From assembly GCF_900250075.1 (NCBI RefSeq), contig NZ_LT977072.1, forward strand, positions 31,315-95,314: a stretch of 64,000 nt of DNA, given 5' to 3'. How positions within the stretch are numbered: the first letter of the stretch is position 1; every line of letters starts with the position of its first letter. Position numbers and translations under genes: made by a program. Below the pieces are notes generated by a model. That model was not told the DNA's origin. It worked only from the letters and a program-made list of their open reading frames with translations, and searched no databases. The DNA comes from Cupriavidus taiwanensis (GTDB lineage Bacteria; Pseudomonadota; Gammaproteobacteria; Burkholderiales; Burkholderiaceae). Below are positions 27,676 to 37,775 of the stretch, in pieces.

Positions 27676-30039
27676 TCAACCGAGAACCTGGACGCGTTGC
27701 GCTGCACATTCGAGTCGAATAACGCGTGCGTTCCGCCATTGTTCAAAGCGGCTGCCGGCACCGATAACGGCGGGAACACCAAGTTCGCGCGCTCTGATTG
27801 ACATATGTGAATTTTCGCCACCGTACTTCGTGATGAACCCCTTGACGCCGTGCGTGAATATCCAGTCAAAACCGGGGTCAGCATTCTCCATAAATACGAT
27901 ACTGTCCTTGAAAGACGAACCATATACATCCGTGACAACCCCCTCAACTGTGATCTCGGTGATGAAGCTCGGGCGGGAGTGGAAGACATGGAAGCCGAAG
28001 ATGTCTTTCGGTGTGCACAACAGATCAGGCAGGCGCAGATATCTGGTTGTTTCCCAGTGCTGTCGATTTCTCTCGACTGCAGACCGAAGAAAGGTCGAAT
28101 GATTGGAGCGAATCTCTAAAGAAAATGCAATGTCGGGCATCGTAAGGAACGACAGATCGTCCCTGCTAAGACCAAGATTTGCTCCGACGAGTGCGAGCAT
28201 CTCCAAGGCGTCCGAAATTAGCCGGCTAAAAGAATGCTTCACGCGTTCACGGCCCTGAATCGCCTTCATTGCAAAGGCCTCAAATATCGGCCAATCGAAA
28301 GCGTAGCCGGTTCGATCAAACTCGGAAGAAAGGGCTGATATCTGAGCGGGTGACAGAGCCAAGTCGATGGCGGATACTTCTGTCGGCTCCTCCTTGATGG
28401 TGCGATTCATCCAGTCGAAGTATTTACTAATAGGATCGTCGTATCGAGGAACGGTGATCTCGTATGTGCCAGGGCGAATATGGCCGTGTAATTTTAGAAA
28501 TTCTGCAGGCTGTAGTGCGGAAAAATCGTTTACTAGTTGGGCTGCAACGGAGTCGGAGGCGCGCACGACGGCATCCAGGAACCCCGGGCGAAGCAATTTT
28601 TCAGACTCTAATGACTTGAGAATGTCCGTCGCTACGAAGGCCGCTCTCGCGATCTCAGAGAATAGTACTGTGCCATGCACGTGCACTTTTTCGATCAACG
28701 ATAGTACATCAAGCAATCCGTGGTCCTCATCCCAATTTATAAATCTTGCAGCGGATTCTAATGCTTCGATGCTGTGTCTAGCACGATCAAAAAGGTCGTC
28801 GCCAGTGATAATGCGGTTCGTTAAGGTACGTAGCAGATCCAGGTACGAAGCCCATTCGTTCTCAGAAAGGCTTGGAAATAGCTCGCGCCAGTGGCCGTCC
28901 CTCATTCTTGGTTTGAGGCAAGTTGGAACAACGCGAAATTCTATTTTGTCATGAAGCTCTGGCTTTAGAATTAAATTGCGTTGAGCTTCGATGATGATTT
29001 TTTTTGCTATGGAATGGGGCAATGTGGCCGGTAAAAATGAGGCTACGCTTGCTGATACAGAAACATATGGTGTGCCGCCAATCATATGCATGAGGGGAAC
29101 TGCGCGCAAATCTCGGTATCCGAAATTTGCCCGCGCGGAAGCCCAAGCGGTATTAGTGAACAGGTGACGAAAGATGGAGGCGGCCAATGGCCTTGGCTTA
29201 GTTCCTATCAACTCGGCGGGGTTCACATCCGGCATGACTCCGAGAACTTCCCCTACGAGTCCCTGGCCGTTATTGAAGCTGTTGACGTCCTCGATCGAAG
29301 CTTCAACGCAATTCAGTGATTGTAAAAGCTTGTCAAGGTGACCAACGCTATATCCACATTTCCGCGGGGCTGTGATTGGCCTTACCTGAAAGATCACCAC
29401 GGTTCCATTATTCGAGATCCCGAATTCGATATCTACCTCTTTAATACCGACAATTTCGATCACTTCTTCGATTGCTGGCACCAAACAGCGGAGAGGCTCC
29501 GGTGCGTCGTGGCCTGGTAAAAATATGTAAGTGCGGGTACCGTTTCCACCGGAAGTCACAACTGTGGTATCGCCGCTCTCATCGTAACTGATAATATAGT
29601 ATGGAAGGCCAGATTCAGGGTCGCAAGTCATGACAACGCCACTTACTGCAATATCTTTAGCCATCGGTTGGACGAACACCTCGTCGGATGGCAATGGGGT
29701 GCCGTACGAAGAGAAAACATCACCTATTGCTTGAATCAGTTGCTCATCGGTACGAACATCTAAGACAGAAAGGTACTGGCCGGCTTTAGATTGCTCCAGA
29801 CTATCCTCGGATGCTGCGCTAGATCGAACTGCTAGAGGCTCCGATATTCCAAAAGATATTTTGATTAGTTTGACAATTTTTGTGGAATTCGTGCTCCATT
29901 GTGCATGCGTCACACGATGAAGCGGATAGACGTGGAATTTCGAGGCGGCGGATCTAAGGGCGATTAATGTTTTGGCTTTTGTGTTTTTGAAGGGGGCGAC
30001 GTCCGAGAAAATGCTCAAGGAGGAAGTTGATTTGTCCAA
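27676..30039 (-). CDS. PEP-synthase-like phosphotransferase, possibly an amide (glutamine-type) kinase
   Basis: A 787-residue protein with the PEP synthase/PPDK plan but no PEP-binding barrel. The N-terminal nucleotide-binding part has TKAKTLIAL near residue 20 and LAVRSSAASEDSLEQSKAGQ at about 68. The C-terminal swivelling domain has the phospho-acceptor histidine H745 in GGENSHMSIRARELGVP. PEP synthases have a TSH/TCH-A motif there; the NSHM-IR form and total length recall Campylobacter Cj1418, an L-glutamine kinase that makes phosphoramidate groups (recalled family knowledge). The middle 450 residues are unassigned. The start is TTG at 30039, supported by GGAG nine bases before it. The gene is convergent with the aminotransferase operon. 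Its substrate is unknown. Confidence 0.75.
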   Translation of the reverse strand: MDKSTSSLSIFSDVAPFKNTKAKTLIALRSAASKFHVYPLHRVTHAQWSTNSTKIVKLIKISFGISEPLAVRSSAASEDSLEQSKAGQYLSVLDVRTDEQLIQAIGDVFSSYGTPLPSDEVFVQPMAKDIAVSGVVMTCDPESGLPYYIISYDESGDTTVVTSGGNGTRTYIFLPGHDAPEPLRCLVPAIEEVIEIVGIKEVDIEFGISNNGTVVIFQVRPITAPRKCGYSVGHLDKLLQSLNCVEASIEDVNSFNNGQGLVGEVLGVMPDVNPAELIGTKPRPLAASIFRHLFTNTAWASARANFGYRDLRAVPLMHMIGGTPYVSVSASVASFLPATLPHSIAKKIIIEAQRNLILKPELHDKIEFRVVPTCLKPRMRDGHWRELFPSLSENEWASYLDLLRTLTNRIITGDDLFDRARHSIEALESAARFINWDEDHGLLDVLSLIEKVHVHGTVLFSEIARAAFVATDILKSLESEKLLRPGFLDAVVRASDSVAAQLVNDFSALQPAEFLKLHGHIRPGTYEITVPRYDDPISKYFDWMNRTIKEEPTEVSAIDLALSPAQISALSSEFDRTGYAFDWPIFEAFAMKAIQGRERVKHSFSRLISDALEMLALVGANLGLSRDDLSFLTMPDIAFSLEIRSNHSTFLRSAVERNRQHWETTRYLRLPDLLCTPKDIFGFHVFHSRPSFITEITVEGVVTDVYGSSFKDSIVFMENADPGFDWIFTHGVKGFITKYGGENSHMSIRARELGVPAVIGAGSRFEQWRNARVIRLECAAQRVQVLG

Positions 30040-30654
30040 TTTATTGATCTCCAGGCTATTAATAAGTTTCGTAGAAGACGGGTCTTCCAGGATATATCGA
30101 CCTGCTGGTTCTTTGGAGGCTACCTTATATGTTTCCGTAATGGAGGGTGAATTTGTGGTCCGAATAGAGCGAAATTATGTGGCATTTGGTAATTTTCACA
30201 TCGACGCTCTGCGAGTACTTCGAGCAACATGCGTGCCAAACTTAAAATCATATATACTCACAACTCAATGGATTGATTGAGAGCGGAGACTTTGAAGGAA
30301 ATGACCAGGGGATCGTGGCCCCTTGAATGTCTATGCGGGTTGGTGTGGATCTTCGACGCGCGTGACATGACTGGGCTATTGGGGCCTTCGGTACTGGCTG
30401 CGGGCTTTGTCTGGATCTCGATAGGCTGTGGGAATTTTTGATCGAGACAAGTAGCAATGATCCGTTTGCTGATACAGTAAAGACACTCTTTACTTTCTTT
30501 CTTGGTATGTCGCTATATGGTCAATAGCGGCGACTATTGGTGGGGAAGATGACGATTTTGTCGTAAAGCTGACCTTTGCTGCTCCGTTCGTGACCGCGAA
30601 GCCATGGCAACACTGTTGCGACAAACACGCCAAGGTTCCCGTCCTGTTTGGGCA
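30040..30654. other. Gene-free spacer
   Basis: AT-rich near the PEP-synthase-like start, then mixed. No convincing gene or clear promoter was identified. Confidence 0.45.
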
Positions 30655-31836
30655 TTTTGTTTGGCTCAACGAGGAATTCCGGGGAAGGCCGCGCGGATTT
30701 TGAGGAAGAAGTACTCCTCGTCGCGGTAGCCGTAGACAAGCCGCTTGATGACCTTAATGGTGTTGTTGATCCCCTCGACCACGCTCGTGTTCAACGGCTG
30801 CCGGCAGCGGGCAACGATGCCGTGCCAGTAGGCCTTCAGGCGCTGGGCGAACATTGAGGGCAGGAATGCAGCTCGGCCATGCCTGCGCGCCCGCTGCTCC
30901 GAGGCCTTCTGCGCCCATCCCGGTCGGCGTTAGAACCACAGCCGCTTGAGTCATCTCGTAAGATGTAGGCGGTCATCAACGGCCTATTGGCTTGCAGCAC
31001 CTCGTCCAGATGCACCGCCTGAGGGGCACTCAGATTCTGTTGGTTGCGCTGCAGCAGCCAGCGCGTGGACTTGAGCACCCGCCTGGTCGGGCGATCGTGC
31101 CGCAGGCGATTGGCCTGGTCGACGCGAACCCGGTCCATGACCTCGCACCCGTACTTGGCCACGACGTGGAACAGGTCATAGACTACCTCGGCTTGCGGAA
31201 AATGCTCCAGAATCTCCAGCTCGTAGGCGGTCGTCATGTCGATGGGCGGCTGCCGCGACGGGCTTGGCCGCGTCCGGTTAGAGTTGCTCGAAGAACGCTC
31301 GGGCAGTCTCGCGCGAGCGGCCCTTTCCGATCCAGAACACTTGCCGTCCGATCGGATCGACGACCACTGTGGCGTAGCGATGTCCCTTGTGCAGGGTGTT
31401 CGTCCATGGTCGGATAAGGGATTGTGGGCCAGTCCGGCTCGACCACAGGCTCGCGCAGGCGTGCCTTGTCGATGGATTTGACCGTATGCCAGCCCAGATC
31501 GTAGAAGGCCCCCACGGCCTGCACCGTGCAGCTGCGTAGCAAATGGCCGCGGACTTGCGCTAGCCGGGCCGTGACGCGTTGATCGCGTCCGAGCCATTCC
31601 AACCGTTCAAGCCGGGGCCGCCGCACTGGCTGCACCACACCCCACGTCGCGGGAAGTGCGGCGCAGCGCGGTACTCGAACAGCGGCAGATCCCTGACTCG
31701 GGAACTACCGTCTGTGAACTTGATGGCACCGCGCCCCGCACTCCTCGCAATGCATGACCTTGCTAACCGCTTCGGATAGGGATGTGCGTTGTGGCTACAT
31801 GTACTCGGGCGATTCCTCGTGGGTTCTACTGAGCCC
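30655..31836 (-). mobile_element. ISL3-family element, transposase degenerate
   Basis: On - the sequence encodes an ISL3 transposase in pieces: a zinc-binding start near 31760 (KFTDGSSRVRDLPLFEYRAA, VWCSQCGGP), a middle part (AYELEILEHFPQAEVVYDLF, FHVVAKYGCEVMDRVRVDQA, LKSTRWLLQRN) and the end (VVEGINNTIKVIKRLVYGYRD, FFLKIRAAFPG). Several frameshifts lie between them. The left end near 30662 (GGCTCAACGAGGAATTCCGG) and the right end near 31830, read inverted, share the CGAGGAAT core typical of ISL3 termini. It is a pseudogene. Confidence 0.8.
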
Positions 31837-32389
31837 GGCCTCTTGCGGTCGGGTCCGATCTTGCGCTGCGTCACGAATGAGAGGTCGTTGAGCAGGCCAG
31901 CCACTTGAAAGCCAATTCCAGCACAAATGAAGCATACGGAAGTACCTATGAGGGATCGTGCTTTAACGAAAACATTCTTTACTCGGCGCTCGACAGCACT
32001 AAAATGTTTGCCGCTGTATTTACCGTGCGCCATCAGATTGAGGATCTATCAGGGAATTCCTACGCGCAATTCAGGTCTGACTGACGGACAGGCTATGATC
32101 GTGCGGCAGATAATTGGGAAAATGAGAGGTTCTTTGTATAGCGGGTCATTAAATTCACCGGGCTTGTACCGTTGTGTGTGTTCTCGTTGGGCATGCCAAG
32201 TCGCAGGCCTAAGAGCCGTGTGCTGGCGGATGCTTATAGTGATCACGCTTTTGGCAAGGGACTGAGCGTGAGTGACCCAAAAGAAGTCCCGAGGTGTCGC
32301 AGAGTATTTCCGCGACGATATGTTCGGGCAAGCCTTGAGGATGGGTAGGGGGGGCGCCGCCTAAGCCAGTAACCGCCCAAAAGGCCGAC
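31837..32389. other. Gene-free region upstream of the efflux operon
   Basis: No convincing gene. It should contain the promoter of the RND operon, but no clear -35/-10, sigma-54 or nod-box element was recognised. Confidence 0.45.
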
Positions 32390-33496
32390 ATGAAACGAAA
32401 GAACCTGCTAGTCACTATTGGCTGCGCTATTTTAGTGCTGGGTATTGTGACCTATGTGCGCACCGCTAGAAGTTCGCATCGGATGTTTGGACCTGAGGAG
32501 GCCATCGGCGTCGAATTCCTACAGACCGACTTGGTTCAGGTGGCGCGCCAGGACCTGCAACTGTCGCTGCCGCTGTCGGGCAGCCTGCGCGCGCTGAACC
32601 AGGCCTCGGTCAAGGCCAAGGTCTCCGGCGAAGTAAAGCAGGTGCTGGTGCGCGAAGGCGAACCGGTGCGCGCCGGGCAGGTCATCGTGCGCATCGACCC
32701 GGCCGAATACGAGGCCCGGGCCGCGCAGGCGCGCGGGCAGATGCTGGCCGCGCGCGGCCAGTTCGAGAACTCGCGCCAGACCTGGGAACGCAACCGCGAA
32801 CTGGTCGGCAAGGGCTTTATCTCGCAGACCGCCTTCGACAAGTACCAGTCCGACCTGGCGGTGGCGCAAGCCAACCTCGACGCCGCCCAGGGCGGGCAGG
32901 CGGTGGCGCAGAAGGCGCTGGCCGACACCGTGGTCAAGGCGCCGCTCGACGGCATGGTGGCCGCGCGCGCGGTGCAGCCGGGCGAGAAGGTGTCGCCGGA
33001 TACGCGCCTGGTCGATGTGGTCGACCTGCGCGTGCTGGAGCTGGAAGCGCCGATCCCGATGGCCGACGTCGCGCGCGCCGCGGTGGGCCAGCCGGTGGCA
33101 CTGGAAGTGGAAGGCGCCGGCGGCTTTGCCGGCAAGCTGGTGCGCATCAACCCGGCGGTCAGCGAGGGCACGCGCAGCATCATGGTCTATGTCCGCGTCG
33201 ACAATGCCGACCAGGCATTGCGCGCGGGCATGTTCGCGCGCGGCGCACTGGTGCTGGGCCAGCGCGCCGCGGTGGTGGCGGTGCCGGTGTCGGCGGTGCG
33301 TACCGAGGGCGAACGCGCCTTCGTCTATGCCATCGAGCGCGACACGCTGGCGGAACGCCCGGTACAGCTCGGCGTGCGCGATGAAGCCGGCGGCATGGTG
33401 GAAATCGTCTCCGGCCTCGACGCCGGCGCCGAGATCGTGCGCAACAACCTCGGCACGCTGCGCAGCGGCAGCCAGGTCAGGCGCGTCAAGGCCTGA
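32390..33496 (+). CDS. RND efflux membrane-fusion protein (NolF-like position)
   Basis: A 368-residue periplasmic adaptor. A membrane anchor or signal lies at residues 7-25 (LLVTIGCAILVLGIVTYV). Then come the lipoyl halves (VKAKVSGEVKQVLVREGEPV and VVKAPLDGMVAARAVQPGEK) around a coiled-coil hairpin, and the beta-barrel and membrane-proximal domains. It links the inner-membrane pump encoded 20 bp downstream to an outer-membrane channel, which is not encoded here. The first 45 codons are AT-richer than the remaining GC-rich gene, a sharp change in base use near 32530. By length and order the pair resembles NolF/NolG of rhizobia, but a general multidrug pump is equally possible. Confidence 0.85.
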   Translation: MKRKNLLVTIGCAILVLGIVTYVRTARSSHRMFGPEEAIGVEFLQTDLVQVARQDLQLSLPLSGSLRALNQASVKAKVSGEVKQVLVREGEPVRAGQVIVRIDPAEYEARAAQARGQMLAARGQFENSRQTWERNRELVGKGFISQTAFDKYQSDLAVAQANLDAAQGGQAVAQKALADTVVKAPLDGMVAARAVQPGEKVSPDTRLVDVVDLRVLELEAPIPMADVARAAVGQPVALEVEGAGGFAGKLVRINPAVSEGTRSIMVYVRVDNADQALRAGMFARGALVLGQRAAVVAVPVSAVRTEGERAFVYAIERDTLAERPVQLGVRDEAGGMVEIVSGLDAGAEIVRNNLGTLRSGSQVRRVKA

Positions 33497-33516
33497 CGGC
33501 ATAGGGGACGCGCGCC

Positions 33517-36500
33517 ATGTGGTTCACCCGCCTGTCGATCCGCAACCCGGTGCTGGCCACCATGATGATGATGGCCTTCATCGTGGTCGGGCTGTTCTCG
33601 TACCAGCGGCTGCCGGTCGACCAGTTCCCGGACATCACCTTCCCGGTGGTGGTGGTGCAGACCGAATACCCGGGCGCCGCGCCGGAGTCGGTCGAGTCCG
33701 GCGTCACGCGCAAGGTCGAGGAGATCGTCAACACCATCTCCGGCATCGACGAGATCTTTTCGCACTCGTACCAGGGCACCTCGGTCGTCGTCATCAAGTT
33801 CGACCTGAGCGTCGATGTCGGCCAGGCCGCGCAGGACGTGCGCGACAAGATCGCGCTGATCCGCCCGCAGTTCCGCGACGAGGTCAAGGAACCGCGCGTG
33901 CTGCGCTATGACCCCTCGGACGCACCGATCTTCAATCTGTCGGTCTCCAACGCGCCGGGCGCCAGCCGCAGCCAGCGCGAGCTGACCACCATCGCCGACC
34001 AGATCGTGCGCAAGCGGCTGGAAACCGTGCGCGGCGTGGGCGCCATCAATATCGTGGGCGGCACCAAGCGCGAGGTCGAGATCCGCATCCGGCCCGCGCA
34101 GCTGGAGGCGCTGGGCATCGGCGTCGACCAGGTAATGAACGCGATCCGCAACGAGAACCAGGAATTGCCCGCGGGCGAACTGCGTTCCGCGGCGACCGAG
34201 ACCGTGGTGCAGATCAAGGGGCGCGTACCCACGCCGGCTGCGTTCCGGCAGATCATCGTGGCGCGGCGCGCCGGCCAGCCGGTAACGCTGGGCGAGATCG
34301 CCGACGTGCGCGACGGCCAGGAAGAACAGGAAAGCCTGGCGCTGCTTGACGGCAAGCGCGCGCTGTTCCTGTCGGTGGTGAAGGCGCAGGGCCAGAACAC
34401 GGTCGATACCGTCGACGGCCTGGTGCGCATGACCGACGAGGTGCGCAAGCTGGTGCCCGCCGGCGTGCAGCTGACTGTGGTCAACGACACCGCGCGCCGC
34501 ATCCGCAGCAGCGTGAAGGAGGTGCGCTCGACCCTGCTGGAAGGCGCCTTCCTGACCGTGGCGATCGTGTTCCTGTTTCTCGGCTCGTGGCGCAGCACGG
34601 TGATTACCGGGCTGACGCTGCCGATCGCGCTGATCGGCACCTTCGGCGTGATGTACCTGTGCGGCTTCACCCTCAACGTGATCACGCTGATGGCGCTGTC
34701 GCTGTGCGTGGGCCTGCTGATCGACGATGCCATCGTGGTGCGCGAGAACATCGTGCGCCACAACCTGATGGGCAAGGACCACCGCAGCGCGGCGCTGGAC
34801 GGCACCAACGAGATCGGGCTGGCGGTGCTGGCCACCACCTTCTCGATCGTCGCGGTGTTCCTGCCGGTGGGCTTCATGGGCGGCATCATCGGCCGCTTCT
34901 TCCACCAGTTCGGCATCACCGTGGTGGCGGCGGTGCTGATCTCGATGTTCGTCTCGTTCACGCTGGACCCGATGCTGTCTTCGGTCTGGCATGACCCGGA
35001 CCTGCACGGCACCGGCAACAAGAAGAGCTGGTACGGACGCACGGTGGGCCGGCTGCTGGACTGGTTCTCGGCCAGGATGGACAAGCTCGGCGACGGCTAC
35101 GCCGGCATGCTGGGCTGGGCGCTGAAGCATCGCCTGGCCACTGCCGTCATCGCCGCCGCGACCTTCTTCGGCAGCTTTGCGCTGGTGCCGCTGATCGGCA
35201 CCGAGTTCGTGCCCAATGCCGACCTCGGCGAGACCCAGGTCGGCTTCACCACGCCGGTCGGCACCTCGCTCGACGTCACCGAAGCCAAGGTGCGGCAGGT
35301 GGAAGCCGCGCTGAAGGCCTTCCCCGAAGTGGCCTACACCTACGCCACCATCAACTCTGGCAACGCCTCGGGACGCAACAACGCGCTGGTGTCGGTGCGC
35401 CTGACCGAGCGGCGCGCGCGCACCCTGACCACCGCGCAGCTCAACCCGCTGATCCGCCAGCGCCTGGCCGGCATCGCCGGCATCACGCTGACCATGGTCG
35501 GCATGCCCGACGGCGCCGGCGGGCAAAAGGCGATCCAGGTGTCGATCCAGGGCGACGACCTCGACGAACTGCGGCGCCTGTCGCGCGAAGCCAGCGCGCG
35601 CATGGCGGCGATCCCGGGCCTGACCGACCTGGATTCAAGCATGAAGGACGACCGCCCCACCATCGAAGTCCGCATCCGGCGCGAGCTCGCCTCGGACCTG
35701 GGCGTGGGCGTGGCGCAGATCGGCAATGCGCTGCGCCCGCTGCTGGCCGGCGATGCCATCAGCTCCTGGCGCGCGCCCGACGACAAGAACTATGACGTGC
35801 GCGTGCGCCTGCCGAAGGACGCGCGCACCGGCATGGCCGACCTCAGCGCGCTGATGATCGCCAGCAGCCATACCAACGCCGACGGCTCGCCCAGGATGGT
35901 GGCGCTGCGCCAGATTGCCGAGCTGGTGCCCACCACCGGCGCCAACCAGATCAGCCGGCGCGACCTGAACCGCGAGATCGAGCTGACCGCCAACGTGGCC
36001 GGGCGCTCGGCCGGCGAAGTCGCGCGCGACGTCAAGGCCGCGCTGGACGGTGTCAACTGGCCGGCCGGCTACAAGTACCGCTTCGGTGGCTCGACCAAGT
36101 CGATGAACGAGTCGTTCGGCTACGCCGTGTCGGCGCTGGCGCTGGCGGTGATCTTCATCTACATGATCCTGGCCTCGCAGTTCGCCAGCTTCTTCCAGCC
36201 GGTCGCCATCATGACCTCGCTGCCGCTGACGCTGGCCGGCGTGTTCGCGGCGCTGCTGTTGTTCGGCTCGACCCTGAACATGTTCTCGATCATCGGTTTC
36301 ATCATGCTGATGGGGCTGGTGACCAAGAATGCGATCCTGCTGGTGGACTTCGCCAACCAGGCGCGCCAGGGCGATGTGGACGGCACCTATGGACGCGCGC
36401 CGCTGTCGCGCGAGGCCGCGCTGGTCGAAGCCGCGCGCGTGCGGCTGCGCCCGATCCTGATGACGACGCTGGCGATGATCTTCGGCATGGTGCCGCTGGC

Positions 36501-36747
36501 CTTCAGCCTGGGCGAGGGCGCAGAGCAGCGCGCGCCGATGGGGCAGGCCGTGATCGGCGGGATCATCACCTCGTCGATCCTGACGCTGGTGGTGGTGCCG
36601 GTGATCTATACGTACCTCGATGATTTCGGCGCGTGGTTGCGTCCATTTTGGCGAGACAGAACACCGTCTTCAGCTGCACATCCGGCTGCCGGTGATTTGC
36701 CCTCCACGAAAGGTGGCCCCGAAAAAGCGAATGAGCCTGCAAGATGA
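33517..36747 (+). CDS. RND efflux pump, inner-membrane transporter
   Basis: A 1076-residue proton-driven HAE1-type pump. The N-terminal segment FTRLSIRNPVLATMMMMAF begins TM1; QLPVDQFPDI-type (LPVDQFPDITFPVVVVQTEY) and SVVVIKFDLSVDVGQAAQDV follow. The proton-relay segment LCVGLLIDDAIVVRENI in TM4 has the paired Asp residues; FMGGIIGRFFHQFGIT and MGLVTKNAILLVDFANQ lie in later helices. It is coupled to the membrane-fusion protein. Base use is strongly GC-rich, like Cupriavidus chromosomal genes, until about 36610; the last 45 codons are AT-richer. This suggests replacement of the middle by recombination with a related chromosomal copy. Confidence 0.9.
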   Translation: MWFTRLSIRNPVLATMMMMAFIVVGLFSYQRLPVDQFPDITFPVVVVQTEYPGAAPESVESGVTRKVEEIVNTISGIDEIFSHSYQGTSVVVIKFDLSVDVGQAAQDVRDKIALIRPQFRDEVKEPRVLRYDPSDAPIFNLSVSNAPGASRSQRELTTIADQIVRKRLETVRGVGAINIVGGTKREVEIRIRPAQLEALGIGVDQVMNAIRNENQELPAGELRSAATETVVQIKGRVPTPAAFRQIIVARRAGQPVTLGEIADVRDGQEEQESLALLDGKRALFLSVVKAQGQNTVDTVDGLVRMTDEVRKLVPAGVQLTVVNDTARRIRSSVKEVRSTLLEGAFLTVAIVFLFLGSWRSTVITGLTLPIALIGTFGVMYLCGFTLNVITLMALSLCVGLLIDDAIVVRENIVRHNLMGKDHRSAALDGTNEIGLAVLATTFSIVAVFLPVGFMGGIIGRFFHQFGITVVAAVLISMFVSFTLDPMLSSVWHDPDLHGTGNKKSWYGRTVGRLLDWFSARMDKLGDGYAGMLGWALKHRLATAVIAAATFFGSFALVPLIGTEFVPNADLGETQVGFTTPVGTSLDVTEAKVRQVEAALKAFPEVAYTYATINSGNASGRNNALVSVRLTERRARTLTTAQLNPLIRQRLAGIAGITLTMVGMPDGAGGQKAIQVSIQGDDLDELRRLSREASARMAAIPGLTDLDSSMKDDRPTIEVRIRRELASDLGVGVAQIGNALRPLLAGDAISSWRAPDDKNYDVRVRLPKDARTGMADLSALMIASSHTNADGSPRMVALRQIAELVPTTGANQISRRDLNREIELTANVAGRSAGEVARDVKAALDGVNWPAGYKYRFGGSTKSMNESFGYAVSALALAVIFIYMILASQFASFFQPVAIMTSLPLTLAGVFAALLLFGSTLNMFSIIGFIMLMGLVTKNAILLVDFANQARQGDVDGTYGRAPLSREAALVEAARVRLRPILMTTLAMIFGMVPLAFSLGEGAEQRAPMGQAVIGGIITSSILTLVVVPVIYTYLDDFGAWLRPFWRDRTPSSAAHPAAGDLPSTKGGPEKANEPAR

Positions 36748-37775
36748 ACTCTACGCGAGATACGCCCATCCACTTGTGAAGCGTAGTTGTCGTGGACTAA
36801 CTTCGATTACGGGTCCATATTGGCAGAGGCCATCACCACGAAAGGTAATGTGCAAAGAGTGGCGCTCAATTTGGTGCCGGCACCTTGGCAAACAGCGCGT
36901 TGTAGGTAGCGATGAAATTCGCCATGAACGCATAGGCGGTCTCCAACGTGCCTGATGCCACGGAGATAAAAACCCTCGAAAAGCAGTCCAGGGGATTCAC
37001 GTTCGACTGTTTCACGCGAACCTGGACAGACCGAAGTTGGTCCAGCTACCTTCCATTTTTAGCTCAAACAATCGCCTGCGGAAAATTTCGCACGTTCATC
37101 GTCACTAGCCCTCTTTGATTGTTCACATGATAGCGCCAGAAGGTACGCGCAAGCAGTTGTTCTTCCTGATGACAATTCCCCGCATTGCACGCACCCGGTG
37201 TGCAGGCTTGCGCGAGAAAGCCGGGCACATAGCCTCGAAGGGACGTTTATATATCAACGTAGCACAAAATCCTGGGTGCCGCAACCGAATTAAATCTAGG
37301 CAAGCAAAAAGATAATTGACTTGGAACTTGCAAAGATCGGGGCAAATTACGGATTGTAACTTGGTTGCTACAGAATCACGTCTTTGGTGAACCGATGTAC
37401 TGGAGCGATGTATGGTAACGGCGCTATGTCGACCCGATTACGCTCATAGCGCATTATGTAGTACAACGTAGCGGCCTGCATTGCCGTCGCACTCATCAGA
37501 AGTTTAGGTTGCAGATTGACAGCCCTAACAATCTTTGGGGGCTCCTGCCGCTTTCGCCGGCGTTGGCTTGTATTGAAACCTAAACGCATAACAAGCCGCC
37601 GATTCAATGAGCGGCCCGCCTGCATGAGGATCTTTCGAAAGTTTGTGGAACAATCAGATCGCCTGCAAAGATTTGATTCAGATCAATTGACGGGACTAGA
37701 CCTTATGTCTATCTTCTTTTGGATACCATCCCGTCCTTTAGACTCGCGTCACCATTGCATGGTGATATTGGTAGA
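36748..37775. other. Long region without a clear gene between RND operon and LysR gene
   Basis: Only a short phasin-like remnant on - is noted (listed separately). A CAAACAATCG string near 37073 resembles part of a nod box but lacks the ATC-N9-GAT spacing. No other feature is supported. Confidence 0.4.
36866..37020 (-). pseudogene. Possible C-terminal remnant of a phasin-like protein
   Basis: On - about 50 residues read SNVNPLDCFSRVFISVASG, LETAYAFMANFIATYNALFAK and a stop, helical and amphipathic like the tail of a granule-associated or phasin-type protein. No start codon is seen and the 5' part is missing. The family assignment is weak. Confidence 0.25.

Noticed and set aside
27335..28102. 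255-residue + strand frame
   Set aside because: It crosses the IS481 end and the antisense of the PEP-synthase-like gene, with no protein-like domain.
32519..33502. 327-residue open frame on the - strand
   Set aside because: It is an antisense shadow of the membrane-fusion gene, with the same composition artefact.
33325..35526. 733-residue open frame on the - strand
   Set aside because: It lies antisense to the RND pump in very GC-rich DNA, has the His/Asp/Arg-rich composition of a shadow frame, and no recognisable domain.
37060..37095. CAAACAATCG resembling a nod-box core
   Set aside because: The flanking ATC-N9-GAT is absent (GCT and GCC instead), and no gene lies at a suitable distance.
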